From assembly GCA_050701115.1 (NCBI GenBank), contig JBOHER010000360.1, positions 1 to 30,881 on the forward strand: a DNA stretch of 30,881 nucleotides. The letters run 5' to 3'. The notes below the pieces were generated by a model. The model was not told where the DNA came from. It saw only the letters and a program-made list of their open reading frames with translations, and ran no database searches. This document shows positions 1 through 8,044 of the stretch, one piece after another (positions within the stretch are counted from its first letter, which is position 1; the number at the start of each line of letters is the position of its first letter). Origin of the DNA: JBOHER01 sp050701115. Its GTDB lineage: Bacteria > Actinomycetota > Actinomycetes > Mycobacteriales > Pseudonocardiaceae. The translations under genes and the position numbers were made by a program.

Positions 1-5
1 GTGTC

Positions 6-121
6 TTATTCATAAGTCGGGCTATTCACCACGGCGCGCTCACCTCAATCACGCCCCTCACCTGCAGTCAGTCGTCGCGAGCCACCCTCCGGGCGGCCCC
101 CGCCAACTGACTTGTGAATAA
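6..121. repeat. Imperfect long-spaced inverted repeat
   Basis: TTATTCATAAGTC (6-18) is matched in inverted orientation by GACTTGTGAATAA (109-121), 12 of 13 positions, with a GC-rich 90-bp interval between them. A further TATTCA lies at 23-28. The arms are AT-rich compared with their surroundings. No gene is recognisable in 1-200. The arms could be regulator sites for a gene to the left of the window or the ends of a small non-coding element; the sequence does not decide this. Confidence 0.4.
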
Positions 122-166
122 CCCTCCCTGTGACAATAGAAACCGGACGTGATCCTGGTAATAGGT

Positions 167-185
167 CGAGAGAACGAAGCTCTCG
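167..185 (-). terminator. Possible terminator hairpin after the response regulator
   Basis: CGAGAG (167-172) and CTCTCG (180-185) form a perfect 6-bp stem around a 7-nt loop, about 15 nt downstream of the response-regulator stop on the minus strand. No U-tract follows, so termination is only suggested by the position and the stem. Confidence 0.35.
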
Positions 186-200
186 GCTAGGTTGGTGTCC

Positions 201-1151
201 TCAGCACAATCCCTCGCGTATCGCTTTGCCGACCGCCTCGGCCCTGGTGCTGACCCCGAGCTTGCGCATCACGCCGGCCAGGTAATCCTTGACCGTGTGG
301 TGGCTCAGGTGCAGACGCTCACCGATGCCTCGATTGGTCAGGCCATCGGCAACCAGATTGAGTACCGCGATCTCCTTGGCCGACAAGGATTCCCGTGGGG
401 TCAGCACCGCCGCGGCCAGGCGCGCGTCCACCAGAAGCGCGCCGCGCGCCACCTCCCGCAACTGCCGGCAGATCTCGGCCGAGGCACTGGCCTTGATCAG
501 CACCCCGCTCGCTCCCGCTCGCACGGCCGCCGCAGCGGCCCGCGGCTCCTCGAAGCTGGTCAACAGCGCGATCTTCAACCCTGGATACCGGCGGCGCGCC
601 TCGCCGATGAGGGAGACGCCCGACTGTTCGCCGAGCCGCAAATCAACAACCAGCAGGTTCACCTCGTGTGCGGCGCGGAAACTCAGGGCCGAAGGCGCGT
701 CCACGAAGGTGCCGACGACGTTCATCGCCCTCCGGTGCAGCGCACGAGCCAGTCCTTCGAGCACGAGCGGATGATCGTCGACCAGGACCACCCTGGGCTC
801 ATCCCCGGTGCCGTCATCGTCGACCTCCACGACCCACGAGGTCCTCGTCTCAGCCCGAATGCCATCGAGCACGCCCAAATCGGCGGTGTGCACCCCGTCG
901 CGATACAGATCGAACACCAGCGATCGGATGGAATTCGACCCGCTGTCGAGTCGGGCGGCCACCCTCGTGAGCAGTGTCCGAACCGGATCGGGCAGGTCGG
1001 CGGAGCTGAGCAGTTCGTCGACATCAAGTCGCGTGGTGAACAGGTCCTGGAGGACCCCGTCGTGTAACTCGGCCGCGAACGCCCGCTGGGCCGTCGCGGT
1101 CGGCTGCCCGGTCCACCGGTCTTCGACCGTCGTGATCGACAGCAGAATCAC
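201..1151 (-). CDS. NarL/LuxR-type response regulator with an N-terminal HisKA_3-like segment
   Basis: 316 residues from a GTG start. Residues about 22-85 contain AAELHDGVLQDL, which resembles the H-box and first helices of a HisKA_3 (DHp) histidine-kinase dimerisation domain, with His30 as the would-be phosphoacceptor. No HATPase domain follows. Instead a receiver domain starts near residue 119: acidic pocket Asp125/Asp126, predicted phospho-Asp170 in VVDLRLG, Thr198 and Lys220. A LuxR-type helix-turn-helix occupies about 253-316 (LSAKEIAVLNLVADGLTNRG). The protein is therefore a DNA-binding response regulator, probably a transcription activator, with an extra kinase-like module at its N-terminus. 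The start is uncertain: AGGTGG lies directly against the GTG, and the frame is open for only 12 codons upstream before a TAG. No separate kinase gene is adjacent inside the window. Confidence 0.85.
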   Translation of the reverse strand: MILLSITTVEDRWTGQPTATAQRAFAAELHDGVLQDLFTTRLDVDELLSSADLPDPVRTLLTRVAARLDSGSNSIRSLVFDLYRDGVHTADLGVLDGIRAETRTSWVVEVDDDGTGDEPRVVLVDDHPLVLEGLARALHRRAMNVVGTFVDAPSALSFRAAHEVNLLVVDLRLGEQSGVSLIGEARRRYPGLKIALLTSFEEPRAAAAAVRAGASGVLIKASASAEICRQLREVARGALLVDARLAAAVLTPRESLSAKEIAVLNLVADGLTNRGIGERLHLSHHTVKDYLAGVMRKLGVSTRAEAVGKAIREGLC

Positions 1152-1266
1152 CCACCTTTGGTCGCGTTCGTGTAGCAGGTCACGCTAGGCGCGGGGAGCG
1201 GGGCCTGCTTCGTTACCACAGACCAAAGAACCGCGGGGCATTTGTGCCGACGGCTAACCCTCCAGG

Positions 1267-2595
1267 TCAAGCCGGTGGTTGGAGTACCGCCGCGCCCAGC
1301 CAATGGCAGGCGGTCAGGGCGAGTTCGATCTCCATCCGGCCGTCCCGAATCGGGTGGCCGAGTTCCTCTTCGGCCTTCCGCACCCGGTACTGGACCGAAT
1401 TCTTGTGCAGCGTCAACTCCGTGGCCGCAGAGGTATAACTGCCGCCAACGGACAGAAAGACTCGCAGTGTTTCCCGCATCCGTGCGTGCGGCTGATCACC
1501 GATCGCAAGCTTGCCGAGGGTGTCGATGACCCACGATCTGGTCGCCGGAAGATCGGAGCACAGCAGCGCGATCGGGCCAACCTCAGCGAAGAAGGTCACC
1601 GAAGCGACCTCCTTCCCGGCAATCAGCGCGACTGCCTGCGCCTGCCGCGCCTGCAGGTGTGTGCGACGAAATCCATCGACGTTCGCCGCAGGCTGACCGA
1701 CGGCAACATTGATGTCGAGACCGGACGATGCGACCGCTGAGGAGATCCTCGCCGTCGTCGGTTCCGCGGCGTTGCGGTCAAGCGGCAGCCACGCCCAGCC
1801 AGTGGTCTCATCGCTGGGCACGAACAGTGGGCGTCCCGTGCAGTCGAGGCGTTCGCCCAGGTCCCTGGCGAATCGCTCGAAACCGGAGATTCGGTCGGCG
1901 CGAGAAGCCTGCTCCGCCGCCCACATGACCACGCCGACGTGACGCTGGTGCATCAACCGGTAACCGAGAGCCTCCTCGGCGTCCGCGACGACAACGACGT
2001 CCTCGTCCAGCAGTTCACGTATGCGCGCTGCCCGGATCGCGCTGCGATTCTGCAGCCAACGCTCACGCTCGTCCTCATAGACGCCGAGCACCCGCTGCGA
2101 CACCCGGTCGATGTAGGCGAAGCTGATACCCACGATGCGTTGCGCAACTTCGGCCGCCAGCTCGGGATCTCCACCCCGCAACTCATCGAACGCGCGCTGC
2201 AGAAAGGAATCCTGCCCGAGTCGATACGCCCGGATGAGGGCGTCCACCGCGATTCCGTTCTGCGCGAGGCGCCGGGCATACTCGACGGCAGCAGAAGGCA
2301 CTTCGACCCGCTCGACGTCGATTCCGTGCTGCAGCATGTGCAAGATCGTCTCGACGTTGCCCTCGATACTCGCCCCGAGCAGCTGAATGAGACGCTCGTC
2401 GTCACCGAGTTGGTAGATTTCGGTGGACAGCCGGTCGCGCAGCATCCTGGTGAGCGGGCCAAACTCCCGGCTCAACACAGTTGCGACAGCGGCGACCCCC
2501 TCCGCCACGACGGCGGAGCGGTCGACCTTGACCCCATGCTTCTCCCGCATCAACTGAGCGTAGAACCCACGGCGTGAATCGTCAGGTCCCCTCAC
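1267..2595 (-). CDS. PucR/CdaR-family transcriptional regulator
   Basis: 442 residues from a GTG start. Three parts can be seen: an N-terminal helical region (about 25-165, RsbRD-N-like, common in actinobacterial PucR proteins), a central GGDEF-like region without catalytic motifs (about 180-340), and a C-terminal PucR-type helix-turn-helix (about 377-435, with LRVFLSVGGSYTSAATELTL followed by HKNSVQYRVRK). Such regulators usually control catabolic or accessory operons and sense small molecules through the middle domain; the ligand here is unknown. The GTG start shares GTGA with the stop of the upstream membrane-protein gene, which suggests translational coupling. There is no strong Shine-Dalgarno, and an in-frame ATG 15 codons downstream (MREKHG) is an alternative start. 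Confidence 0.85.
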   Translation of the reverse strand: MRGPDDSRRGFYAQLMREKHGVKVDRSAVVAEGVAAVATVLSREFGPLTRMLRDRLSTEIYQLGDDERLIQLLGASIEGNVETILHMLQHGIDVERVEVPSAAVEYARRLAQNGIAVDALIRAYRLGQDSFLQRAFDELRGGDPELAAEVAQRIVGISFAYIDRVSQRVLGVYEDERERWLQNRSAIRAARIRELLDEDVVVVADAEEALGYRLMHQRHVGVVMWAAEQASRADRISGFERFARDLGERLDCTGRPLFVPSDETTGWAWLPLDRNAAEPTTARISSAVASSGLDINVAVGQPAANVDGFRRTHLQARQAQAVALIAGKEVASVTFFAEVGPIALLCSDLPATRSWVIDTLGKLAIGDQPHARMRETLRVFLSVGGSYTSAATELTLHKNSVQYRVRKAEEELGHPIRDGRMEIELALTACHWLGAAVLQPPA

Positions 2596-2999
2596 CGACC
2601 GAATCGTGCACGGAGAATACCGGCGAGCGCTCCCACCGCCAGCGCCGCGCAGAAAGTCAGCGATACCTGCACCACATCTCGGCCCGCCTCGTTCAGCAGG
2701 ACAAGCGGAAGAACCAGCAGGTAGGCAAAGACGGCAGCCACCGCCCCGTGCAGGGCGGGCAGTCGTGCCCCGCCGATGCGCATACCGGCGACGCCGAACG
2801 CCAGCACGGCGATCAGGGTCAGCCAGACAGCGCCGAGCAGCGGCACGGCCACCGCAGCGACGGGCGCCAGCAATCCGCCGACCACCAAGATGCTGAAGCC
2901 CACTGACGCGCCACGGACGGCCGCCACCGGATCGATTCCCTCGAACCAGGTAGCCACGCGCGAATGGACTTCTTCAGCGGGATGTGAACGTGATGGCAT
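2592..2999 (-). CDS. Small four-helix membrane protein, unknown function
   Basis: 135 residues with about four hydrophobic helices (around residues 30-50, 52-75, 82-105 and 112-130) and a short soluble N-terminus. It resembles uncharacterised TIGR04086-like actinobacterial membrane proteins, but I do not recognise a function. A strong Shine-Dalgarno (GGAGGAG) sits about 10 nt upstream of the ATG. The stop overlaps the PucR start as GTGA, so the two are probably one transcription unit. A 153-bp gap separates it from the mce-operon tail. No clear promoter was identified in that gap, so readthrough from the mce operon is possible. Confidence 0.7.
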   Translation of the reverse strand: MPSRSHPAEEVHSRVATWFEGIDPVAAVRGASVGFSILVVGGLLAPVAAVAVPLLGAVWLTLIAVLAFGVAGMRIGGARLPALHGAVAAVFAYLLVLPLVLLNEAGRDVVQVSLTFCAALAVGALAGILRARFGR

Positions 3000-3152
3000 C
3001 AGTGCCCTCTCCTCCTCCGGGTTCTACCGCCGGACGTCGGCTCACCGGAACCGAGCCGCCACATCCGCTACCTCGCGTTTCGTGGACAGACCGATGCAAC
3101 GCCGATCGCAGTGTTCTCGATGGTTGGCCCTCGTCGGCCGGCACGGATCGGA

Positions 3153-3356
3153 TCACAGCAGGCTCACCACCCCGGCCACGGCGAACAGGACCGCGACCGC
3201 GTGACAGGCGAGGCCTCCCCGCCGGAGCACCGTCGTGCGATGCCGCTTCTCCCCCTCCGGCATTGCTTGTGGTGCAAGGGTTTCGGCGTTGCGCCGACCC
3301 CAACTCCCGAGCAGAGTGAGCCCTACGGCGAGCAGCGCCAGGATCGTGGTACTCAT
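3153..3356 (-). CDS. 67-residue membrane protein at the end of the mce operon
   Basis: Two hydrophobic segments (about residues 3-19 and 50-67) flank a basic loop containing KRHRTTVLRR. The ATG overlaps the TGA of the parvulin gene (ATGA at 3353-3356), the same coupling seen throughout this operon, which is the best evidence that this very short frame is a real gene. I recognise no family. By position it is the last gene of the mce-RND-foldase operon, and it would act in the cytoplasmic membrane. Confidence 0.65.
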   Translation of the reverse strand: MSTTILALLAVGLTLLGSWGRRNAETLAPQAMPEGEKRHRTTVLRRGGLACHAVAVLFAVAGVVSLL

Positions 3357-4486
3357 CGTGGCGGCTCCTCTTCGGCCTCCGACTCGCCTGGCACACCTGC
3401 ACCGGTCGGGGGAACCGCGTCCGGATCGGCGGGCCGGTAGTCATCGGCGTAGCGCACGTCGGCCGCGCGGATCTGATCACTGAGCCACGCCCGCCAGGTC
3501 GCGGTCGCCTTCTCCAGCGTGAGCTGTTCCTTCAGCTGGTCTTCGACCTGCGAGAAGTCGGCAGGAACCGATGGCACGATTCGCACCACCTTGCCTACGT
3601 TCCAGCCGAACTGGTTGCGCACCGGACCGAACACCGCGCCCGGCTTGGCGTCGAAGGCGGTCGACCCGTAGTCCTTCTCCAACTGGGATTGGCTGAGCTC
3701 ACCGAGCGATCCGCCTTCGTTTTTCGTGCTGCTGTCAAGGCTGCGCTGCTGGGCGAGCGTTGCGAAATCAGTGCCACCGCGCAGCCGGCTGACAAGTTGG
3801 TCGGCCTGCTCTCGGCTGGACACGACGATGTTGGCGATCTGACGTCGTTCCGGGGTCGCCAGCTGCTCGCGCCGTTCGGCGAACGCATCGACGACTTCCT
3901 TGTCCGTCACGGAAGCACCCTCGGTGATCTTGTTGAACAGTTGGTTCACCGCGAGCTGCCGCTTGATCTCGGTCAGCACCGCCTGCTCGTTGGTGCCCGC
4001 CGATCCCAGCGCTTCGATGAACTTCTCCCGGGCCTGCGGGCCCTCGCCCAGTTGCTGGGCGATGAACTTCGACAAGGTGTCCCGCGCGGTCTTGTCCGCG
4101 ATCACCACGTTGTTGTCCGCGGCGGCCCGATCGAGGATGAGGCTCATCGCCGCCGCCTTGGCCGAGTCCTTGCGGAAGGCCGCGAGTTTGTCCGGCTCCC
4201 TGGGTACCTGCACACCGTAGAGCGCGCGCAGTGTGTCGACCTTGCCGTTGAGTTGGTCGATCGTCACGACCTCGTCGCCGACGCGGAACGCGGCATCGTC
4301 GGGCAGGGTGTTCTGCTGGTACCACAGGAAACCGCCAACGCCCCCGCCGAGCAGCACAATGAGGATCACGACAAGAATCGCCCGGCCGCGCCCGCTCGCC
4401 GGGATGATCCGGCGAGTTCGGCCGACGCCTGGGACCTCTGTCTCGGCCACGTCAACCTCTTCGAGTTCATCGAGTTTCGATGTCAT
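3353..4486 (-). CDS. Membrane-anchored SurA/PrsA-like peptidyl-prolyl isomerase
   Basis: 377 residues. Order: an acidic cytoplasmic N-terminus, one transmembrane anchor (about 36-56), an extracytoplasmic SurA-N-like helical region (about 66-205), then a parvulin rotamase domain (about 212-303, with TPERRQIANIVVSS, FATLAQQRSLD and GGSLGEL), and an acidic Pro/Glu-rich tail. The family helps envelope proteins fold by cis-trans isomerisation of prolyl bonds. The start was chosen at the ATG sharing one base with the RND-gene stop (TGATG at 4484-4488); the frame extends further upstream only inside the RND gene. As a member of the operon it may assist folding or assembly of the Mce proteins or the RND partner outside the membrane, which is an inference. 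Confidence 0.85.
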   Translation of the reverse strand: MTSKLDELEEVDVAETEVPGVGRTRRIIPASGRGRAILVVILIVLLGGGVGGFLWYQQNTLPDDAAFRVGDEVVTIDQLNGKVDTLRALYGVQVPREPDKLAAFRKDSAKAAAMSLILDRAAADNNVVIADKTARDTLSKFIAQQLGEGPQAREKFIEALGSAGTNEQAVLTEIKRQLAVNQLFNKITEGASVTDKEVVDAFAERREQLATPERRQIANIVVSSREQADQLVSRLRGGTDFATLAQQRSLDSSTKNEGGSLGELSQSQLEKDYGSTAFDAKPGAVFGPVRNQFGWNVGKVVRIVPSVPADFSQVEDQLKEQLTLEKATATWRAWLSDQIRAADVRYADDYRPADPDAVPPTGAGVPGESEAEEEPPR

Positions 4487-6729
4487 CAGCGCACTCCCAC
4501 TACGTACTTCTCGTTCATTTCCACTGAGGCTTTCGGAGCCGAGTCCTCGACCGACCCAACGTCCGGTCCGGCAAGGTCGGGCCGAACCGTCAACCACGTC
4601 ACCAGCCGGGCAGCGAGGTAGGACAGCAGCACCGATCCCGCGAGCAGCAGACCGAATTCCCTGATCACCGCGAGCTGCGAGACGGCGAGGACCGCATAAC
4701 CGGCCATCGAGGCCGCCGTGGCCAGCACGACGGAGCGACGCAGCGCTAGATTGTTCTTCCCGGTGGCCGCACTCAGCAGCACGGTGAACTCGCAGGCGAC
4801 CGCAGCGGTCAGCGAACCGAGGGCAACCGTCACCGGGCTGAGCGGGATGCCCAGCGCCGCCAGTCCAGCCAATGCGGCCCCGGTGGCGATAATCGCGGCC
4901 GCGATGGCCCTGACCGCGTCGATCCGGCGGCGTAGCCCCATCGCCAGTACAGCACCCGCGGCCACAATGCCGAGCACGTTGCTGGCCACCCGATCCTGAG
5001 ACAACAACTCGTGGCCGCGCACCGCCACCATCGGCAGTCCGGCCAATTCGGCTCGATAACCCGGTGGGGGCGGCGGCAGCTCGGCAGACACCTGGTCACG
5101 CAGCTCCCGCAGCGCATCGAGGTCGTTCATGCGTACGCCGAAACTGAGCAGTGCGACCTCGTTGTCCCCGCGAATCGCCGCTGACGTCAGATATCGCGGC
5201 AGGAACCGAAGCCCCGCGTCGACCTGTTCGGTTGAGGGCTGTGAGCCGAGGAAGCTCAGCAGCGTCGGCGGGGAGATGATCGGCCGCAACTGGTCACCAT
5301 GTGCGGCGATGATCGCCTGTTGCGCGCGGCGCATCCAGGCGAGCGCTTCGGTGGAGGTCACGTTCTTGCCGCGCAGCACGACATCGAACTCACCGGAGGA
5401 CCCGAGTACCTCCTCCACGTGTCGCGCGTCGTCCACATCGGACAGGCCGGCCGCGAAGCTCTGCGGGCTGCTCTCCATGGGGATACCGGGCAGTGCCACC
5501 CACCCCGCGGCGGCGATGGCCACGGCACCCGCACCCATCGCCAGTCGCTTGGCGCGGCTCGCATTTCTCGTCGTGGGACCGGTGGTGCCGGTCGCTGCCT
5601 CTGCCGGGCTCGATGGTCGCCCCCAGGTGAGCAGCATGCCGAGCAGGGCCGAGAGCAGCACACCGAGGGCCATGGCCAGGCCGAGATCGCGGACGAAGGG
5701 CAGTGGAGACACCGATAGCGTGGCGAAGCTGGCCGCCGTGGCCGTCGCCACAACGAGTACCGTCCGGCGCCGTGCGCGCTGGGCGAAGTACGTCGGGTAG
5801 TAACTCCCGATCCCCAGAAGCACCGAGAGGAACGCCATTACGCCCAGCGATAGGGGCCGATCCAGCCAGCCGAACACGGCGACCGTGAGGCCAACCGCGA
5901 TCACGGTGCTCCCCACCGGCAGCAGTCTGCGTGACCGGCGCGTCCACGGGATGAACAGGAAGCACGCGCCGACCGCCGTGACCGCGACCGCGCCGATGAT
6001 GGGGATCTCCCGCTGCACCTGGTTGCCGAGGGAGGCCGCCAGCACGGGCACGCCTGCCACGGTGACCTTGTCGACGTCCAGCTTCGCCTCTTCCACTTCT
6101 GCCCGTACGCTGGACACCAGCCGCTGGGTGGCAGCCTGATCGAGTCCCTGGCGGGGTCGCACGAGGATCGCGACAGCGTTCTCCGACGGGACGACGAACC
6201 GCCACTGCGGCCGCGGCTTCCCGTCCTTGGTGTAGACCGCCGACGACACGAAGGACTCGTTGCGCAGGGTCGGCAGCCCGGCGGGCAGGCCCTGCACGAT
6301 CAGCGGACCGTAGCGCGCATCGAAGTCAGCAAGGGCATCGGAGTCTCCGCGCGCCCGCAACGCGTCCCGCTGCGCCGACAGCTCGACGAGCAGGTTCCGC
6401 GCCTGCCCCGCCGCCTGATTCAGCACCGTCCCCGGGCCGTACACCGCAGCGACATCGTCCAGCGCCGACAGACGCCCCTCGATGCCGGTGAGCGGCAGGA
6501 CATGCTGTGCGTCCAGCAACGCCCGAGGGCGCTCGCTCTCGAGCAGAACGACGATCGGATCCCCACCGAAGGATGCGGCGAGTTCGTGCAGTTGTCCCAC
6601 CGCCGGATCGTCGCTGGGCAGGAATGACTCCACGCCGGTTTCGATGCGCAGCTGGGCCAGTCCGCCCAGCAGAATCCCGGCGAGCAGGATCAGTCCGAGC
6701 ACCGCGCTCACCGTGCGGCGGGAAGTCAT
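4486..6729 (-). CDS. RND/MMPL-family membrane transporter
   Basis: 747 residues with the duplicated RND layout: TM1 (about 7-26), a large extracytoplasmic loop, five helices (about 242-370), a linker, TM7 (about 397-415), a second loop, and five helices (about 585-712). It belongs to the MMPL/HpnN-like lipid-exporter group. The site that usually carries the proton-relay Asp-Tyr pair in TM4 reads GIGSYYP (306-312), and in TM10 it reads AACEF-like (Glu647 in VACEF), so the first-half Asp is missing and the second is Glu. The ATG shares one base with the TAA of the last Mce gene, and the stop overlaps the foldase start. In mycobacteria MmpL proteins export cell-envelope lipids; here a partner role with the Mce importer is inferred from the operon. 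Confidence 0.85.
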   Translation of the reverse strand: MTSRRTVSAVLGLILLAGILLGGLAQLRIETGVESFLPSDDPAVGQLHELAASFGGDPIVVLLESERPRALLDAQHVLPLTGIEGRLSALDDVAAVYGPGTVLNQAAGQARNLLVELSAQRDALRARGDSDALADFDARYGPLIVQGLPAGLPTLRNESFVSSAVYTKDGKPRPQWRFVVPSENAVAILVRPRQGLDQAATQRLVSSVRAEVEEAKLDVDKVTVAGVPVLAASLGNQVQREIPIIGAVAVTAVGACFLFIPWTRRSRRLLPVGSTVIAVGLTVAVFGWLDRPLSLGVMAFLSVLLGIGSYYPTYFAQRARRRTVLVVATATAASFATLSVSPLPFVRDLGLAMALGVLLSALLGMLLTWGRPSSPAEAATGTTGPTTRNASRAKRLAMGAGAVAIAAAGWVALPGIPMESSPQSFAAGLSDVDDARHVEEVLGSSGEFDVVLRGKNVTSTEALAWMRRAQQAIIAAHGDQLRPIISPPTLLSFLGSQPSTEQVDAGLRFLPRYLTSAAIRGDNEVALLSFGVRMNDLDALRELRDQVSAELPPPPPGYRAELAGLPMVAVRGHELLSQDRVASNVLGIVAAGAVLAMGLRRRIDAVRAIAAAIIATGAALAGLAALGIPLSPVTVALGSLTAAVACEFTVLLSAATGKNNLALRRSVVLATAASMAGYAVLAVSQLAVIREFGLLLAGSVLLSYLAARLVTWLTVRPDLAGPDVGSVEDSAPKASVEMNEKYVVGVR

Positions 6730-8030
6730 TACCGTTCACCCCTCTCGACGCGGGGGTAGGTGCCCTCGAACGGGCCGGGGTCTGCCGACTGGCCCGGCTT
6801 CGGGTAGGGATTGCGCTTGTTCAGCGGGGCCAGGCTGTTGGCGTCGAAGGGCTGTCCACGGACGGACTGTTCGTTGAAGATCATGAACACCCGCAGTGCG
6901 TTGCCGCCGGGGCCGCCCCTGGACAGCGCCTGCCCTACGTTGGTGAAGAACGCCGCGATGTCAGGTCCGTAGGGCTCGAGGTAGGCCAGCATCGGGTTGA
7001 CGTCGGCGAGTGCGACATCAAGCGTGGGGAATATCTCGCGGGCGTCCTTGGCGACGACCGGCACCCGTCGCAGGGTCTGCGGCGCGGCGTCGAGAACGCC
7101 GTCCAAGGCAGGCAGCAGCTTCCGCAGGTCGGCAGAGGTTTGCGGGAGTTCGGTCAGGGCGGCCGACAGCTGCGGCGCGGCCTCGCGCAGGTTGCCCGCA
7201 ACCGGACCCAGCGCGCCGGCCACCTCGTTGAGTCCGTCGCTCGCGGTGGCAGCGGTGTCGAGCAGGCGGGGCAGTTCGCGCATGGTGGCTTCGATGTCAC
7301 CGCGTCCGCTCGCGGTCGCCTTCGTCAGCCGATCGGCGTCAGTGACCAGTTGGGCGAGCTGTCCCTGCCGGGTATCCAGCGCGCTGAGCAGGGTCGCGGT
7401 GTGCCCGGTAAGGGCTTCGAGATCCTCGGACTGCGCGGCCAGCGCACCCAGCGCGTCCCCGCCTCGTCTGCCCAGATCACCAAGTCCGGTGAGGGCGGCC
7501 GAGATCGCGTCCCGGCTGTCCTTGGTGCCCACCCCGAGCGAACGGATAGTGCTCGCGAGCGCCTTGCGCGTGTCGGAGTCGATGCCGGCCAGCACGTCGT
7601 TGAGCTGGACCGCGGGCTTGGCAGCCGAGTCCGGCAGCCGGACGCCGTCCGGCAGGGGTTTGCCGGTTCCGTCGGAGATCTCGAGGAACGTTTCCTCGAT
7701 CATGGTCTTGTTCCGCACCTGCACGGTGGCACCCTCGTGCAACGGCACGATCGAGGGCTCGAGCCGTAACGTGACCTTGGCATGGTCGCTCTCGACTTCG
7801 AGTTCGCTGACCTTGCCCGATTTGACCCCGGCGACCATGACATCGGCGTCGTAAACCAGGTTGGCGACCTTGGGCAGGTTGATCGAGACCTGGTAGCCCT
7901 TCGCGCTGATCAGGGGCAGGCGGCCACCCGAGTTGACCCAGAGGTAGCCGAACATCGCCGCGCACAACCCCGTGAACAGCAGCAGCACGACCAGCCGCAC
8001 GAACGGCATCGCAGCATGGGAAATCCGCAT
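6729..8030 (-). CDS. Mce/MlaD-family protein, sixth Mce subunit (MceF position)
   Basis: 433 residues: an N-terminal transmembrane anchor (about 10-32), an MlaD domain (about 44-130, with VMVAGVKSGKVSELEVES and a further strand ending in IEETFLEISD), then a long helical region built of heptad-like Leu repeats, and the conserved Mce C-terminal signature LEPYGPDIAAFFTNVG. Mce proteins assemble into hexameric tubes that carry lipids across the envelope to the YrbE permease. The Cys in TGLC lies in the anchor, but the preceding residues do not form a lipobox. A 14-nt gap separates it from the previous gene, one of the few gaps in the operon. The ATG has only a weak Shine-Dalgarno, and a second ATG (MPFVRL) eight codons in is an alternative. 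Confidence 0.92.
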   Translation of the reverse strand: MRISHAAMPFVRLVVLLLFTGLCAAMFGYLWVNSGGRLPLISAKGYQVSINLPKVANLVYDADVMVAGVKSGKVSELEVESDHAKVTLRLEPSIVPLHEGATVQVRNKTMIEETFLEISDGTGKPLPDGVRLPDSAAKPAVQLNDVLAGIDSDTRKALASTIRSLGVGTKDSRDAISAALTGLGDLGRRGGDALGALAAQSEDLEALTGHTATLLSALDTRQGQLAQLVTDADRLTKATASGRGDIEATMRELPRLLDTAATASDGLNEVAGALGPVAGNLREAAPQLSAALTELPQTSADLRKLLPALDGVLDAAPQTLRRVPVVAKDAREIFPTLDVALADVNPMLAYLEPYGPDIAAFFTNVGQALSRGGPGGNALRVFMIFNEQSVRGQPFDANSLAPLNKRNPYPKPGQSADPGPFEGTYPRVERGER

Positions 8031-8044
8031 GGTGACCGCCTAGC

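Noticed and set aside
6507..7769. Long open frame on the plus strand opposite the last Mce gene
   Set aside because: It is rich in Arg/Gly/Gln with no recognisable domain and mirrors a clear Mce gene on the other strand; high GC makes such antisense frames common.
6729..8030. Possible lipobox in the last Mce protein (TGLC)
   Set aside because: The residue before Cys is Leu and the -3 residue is Thr; this does not fit a lipobox, and the Cys is inside the anchor helix.
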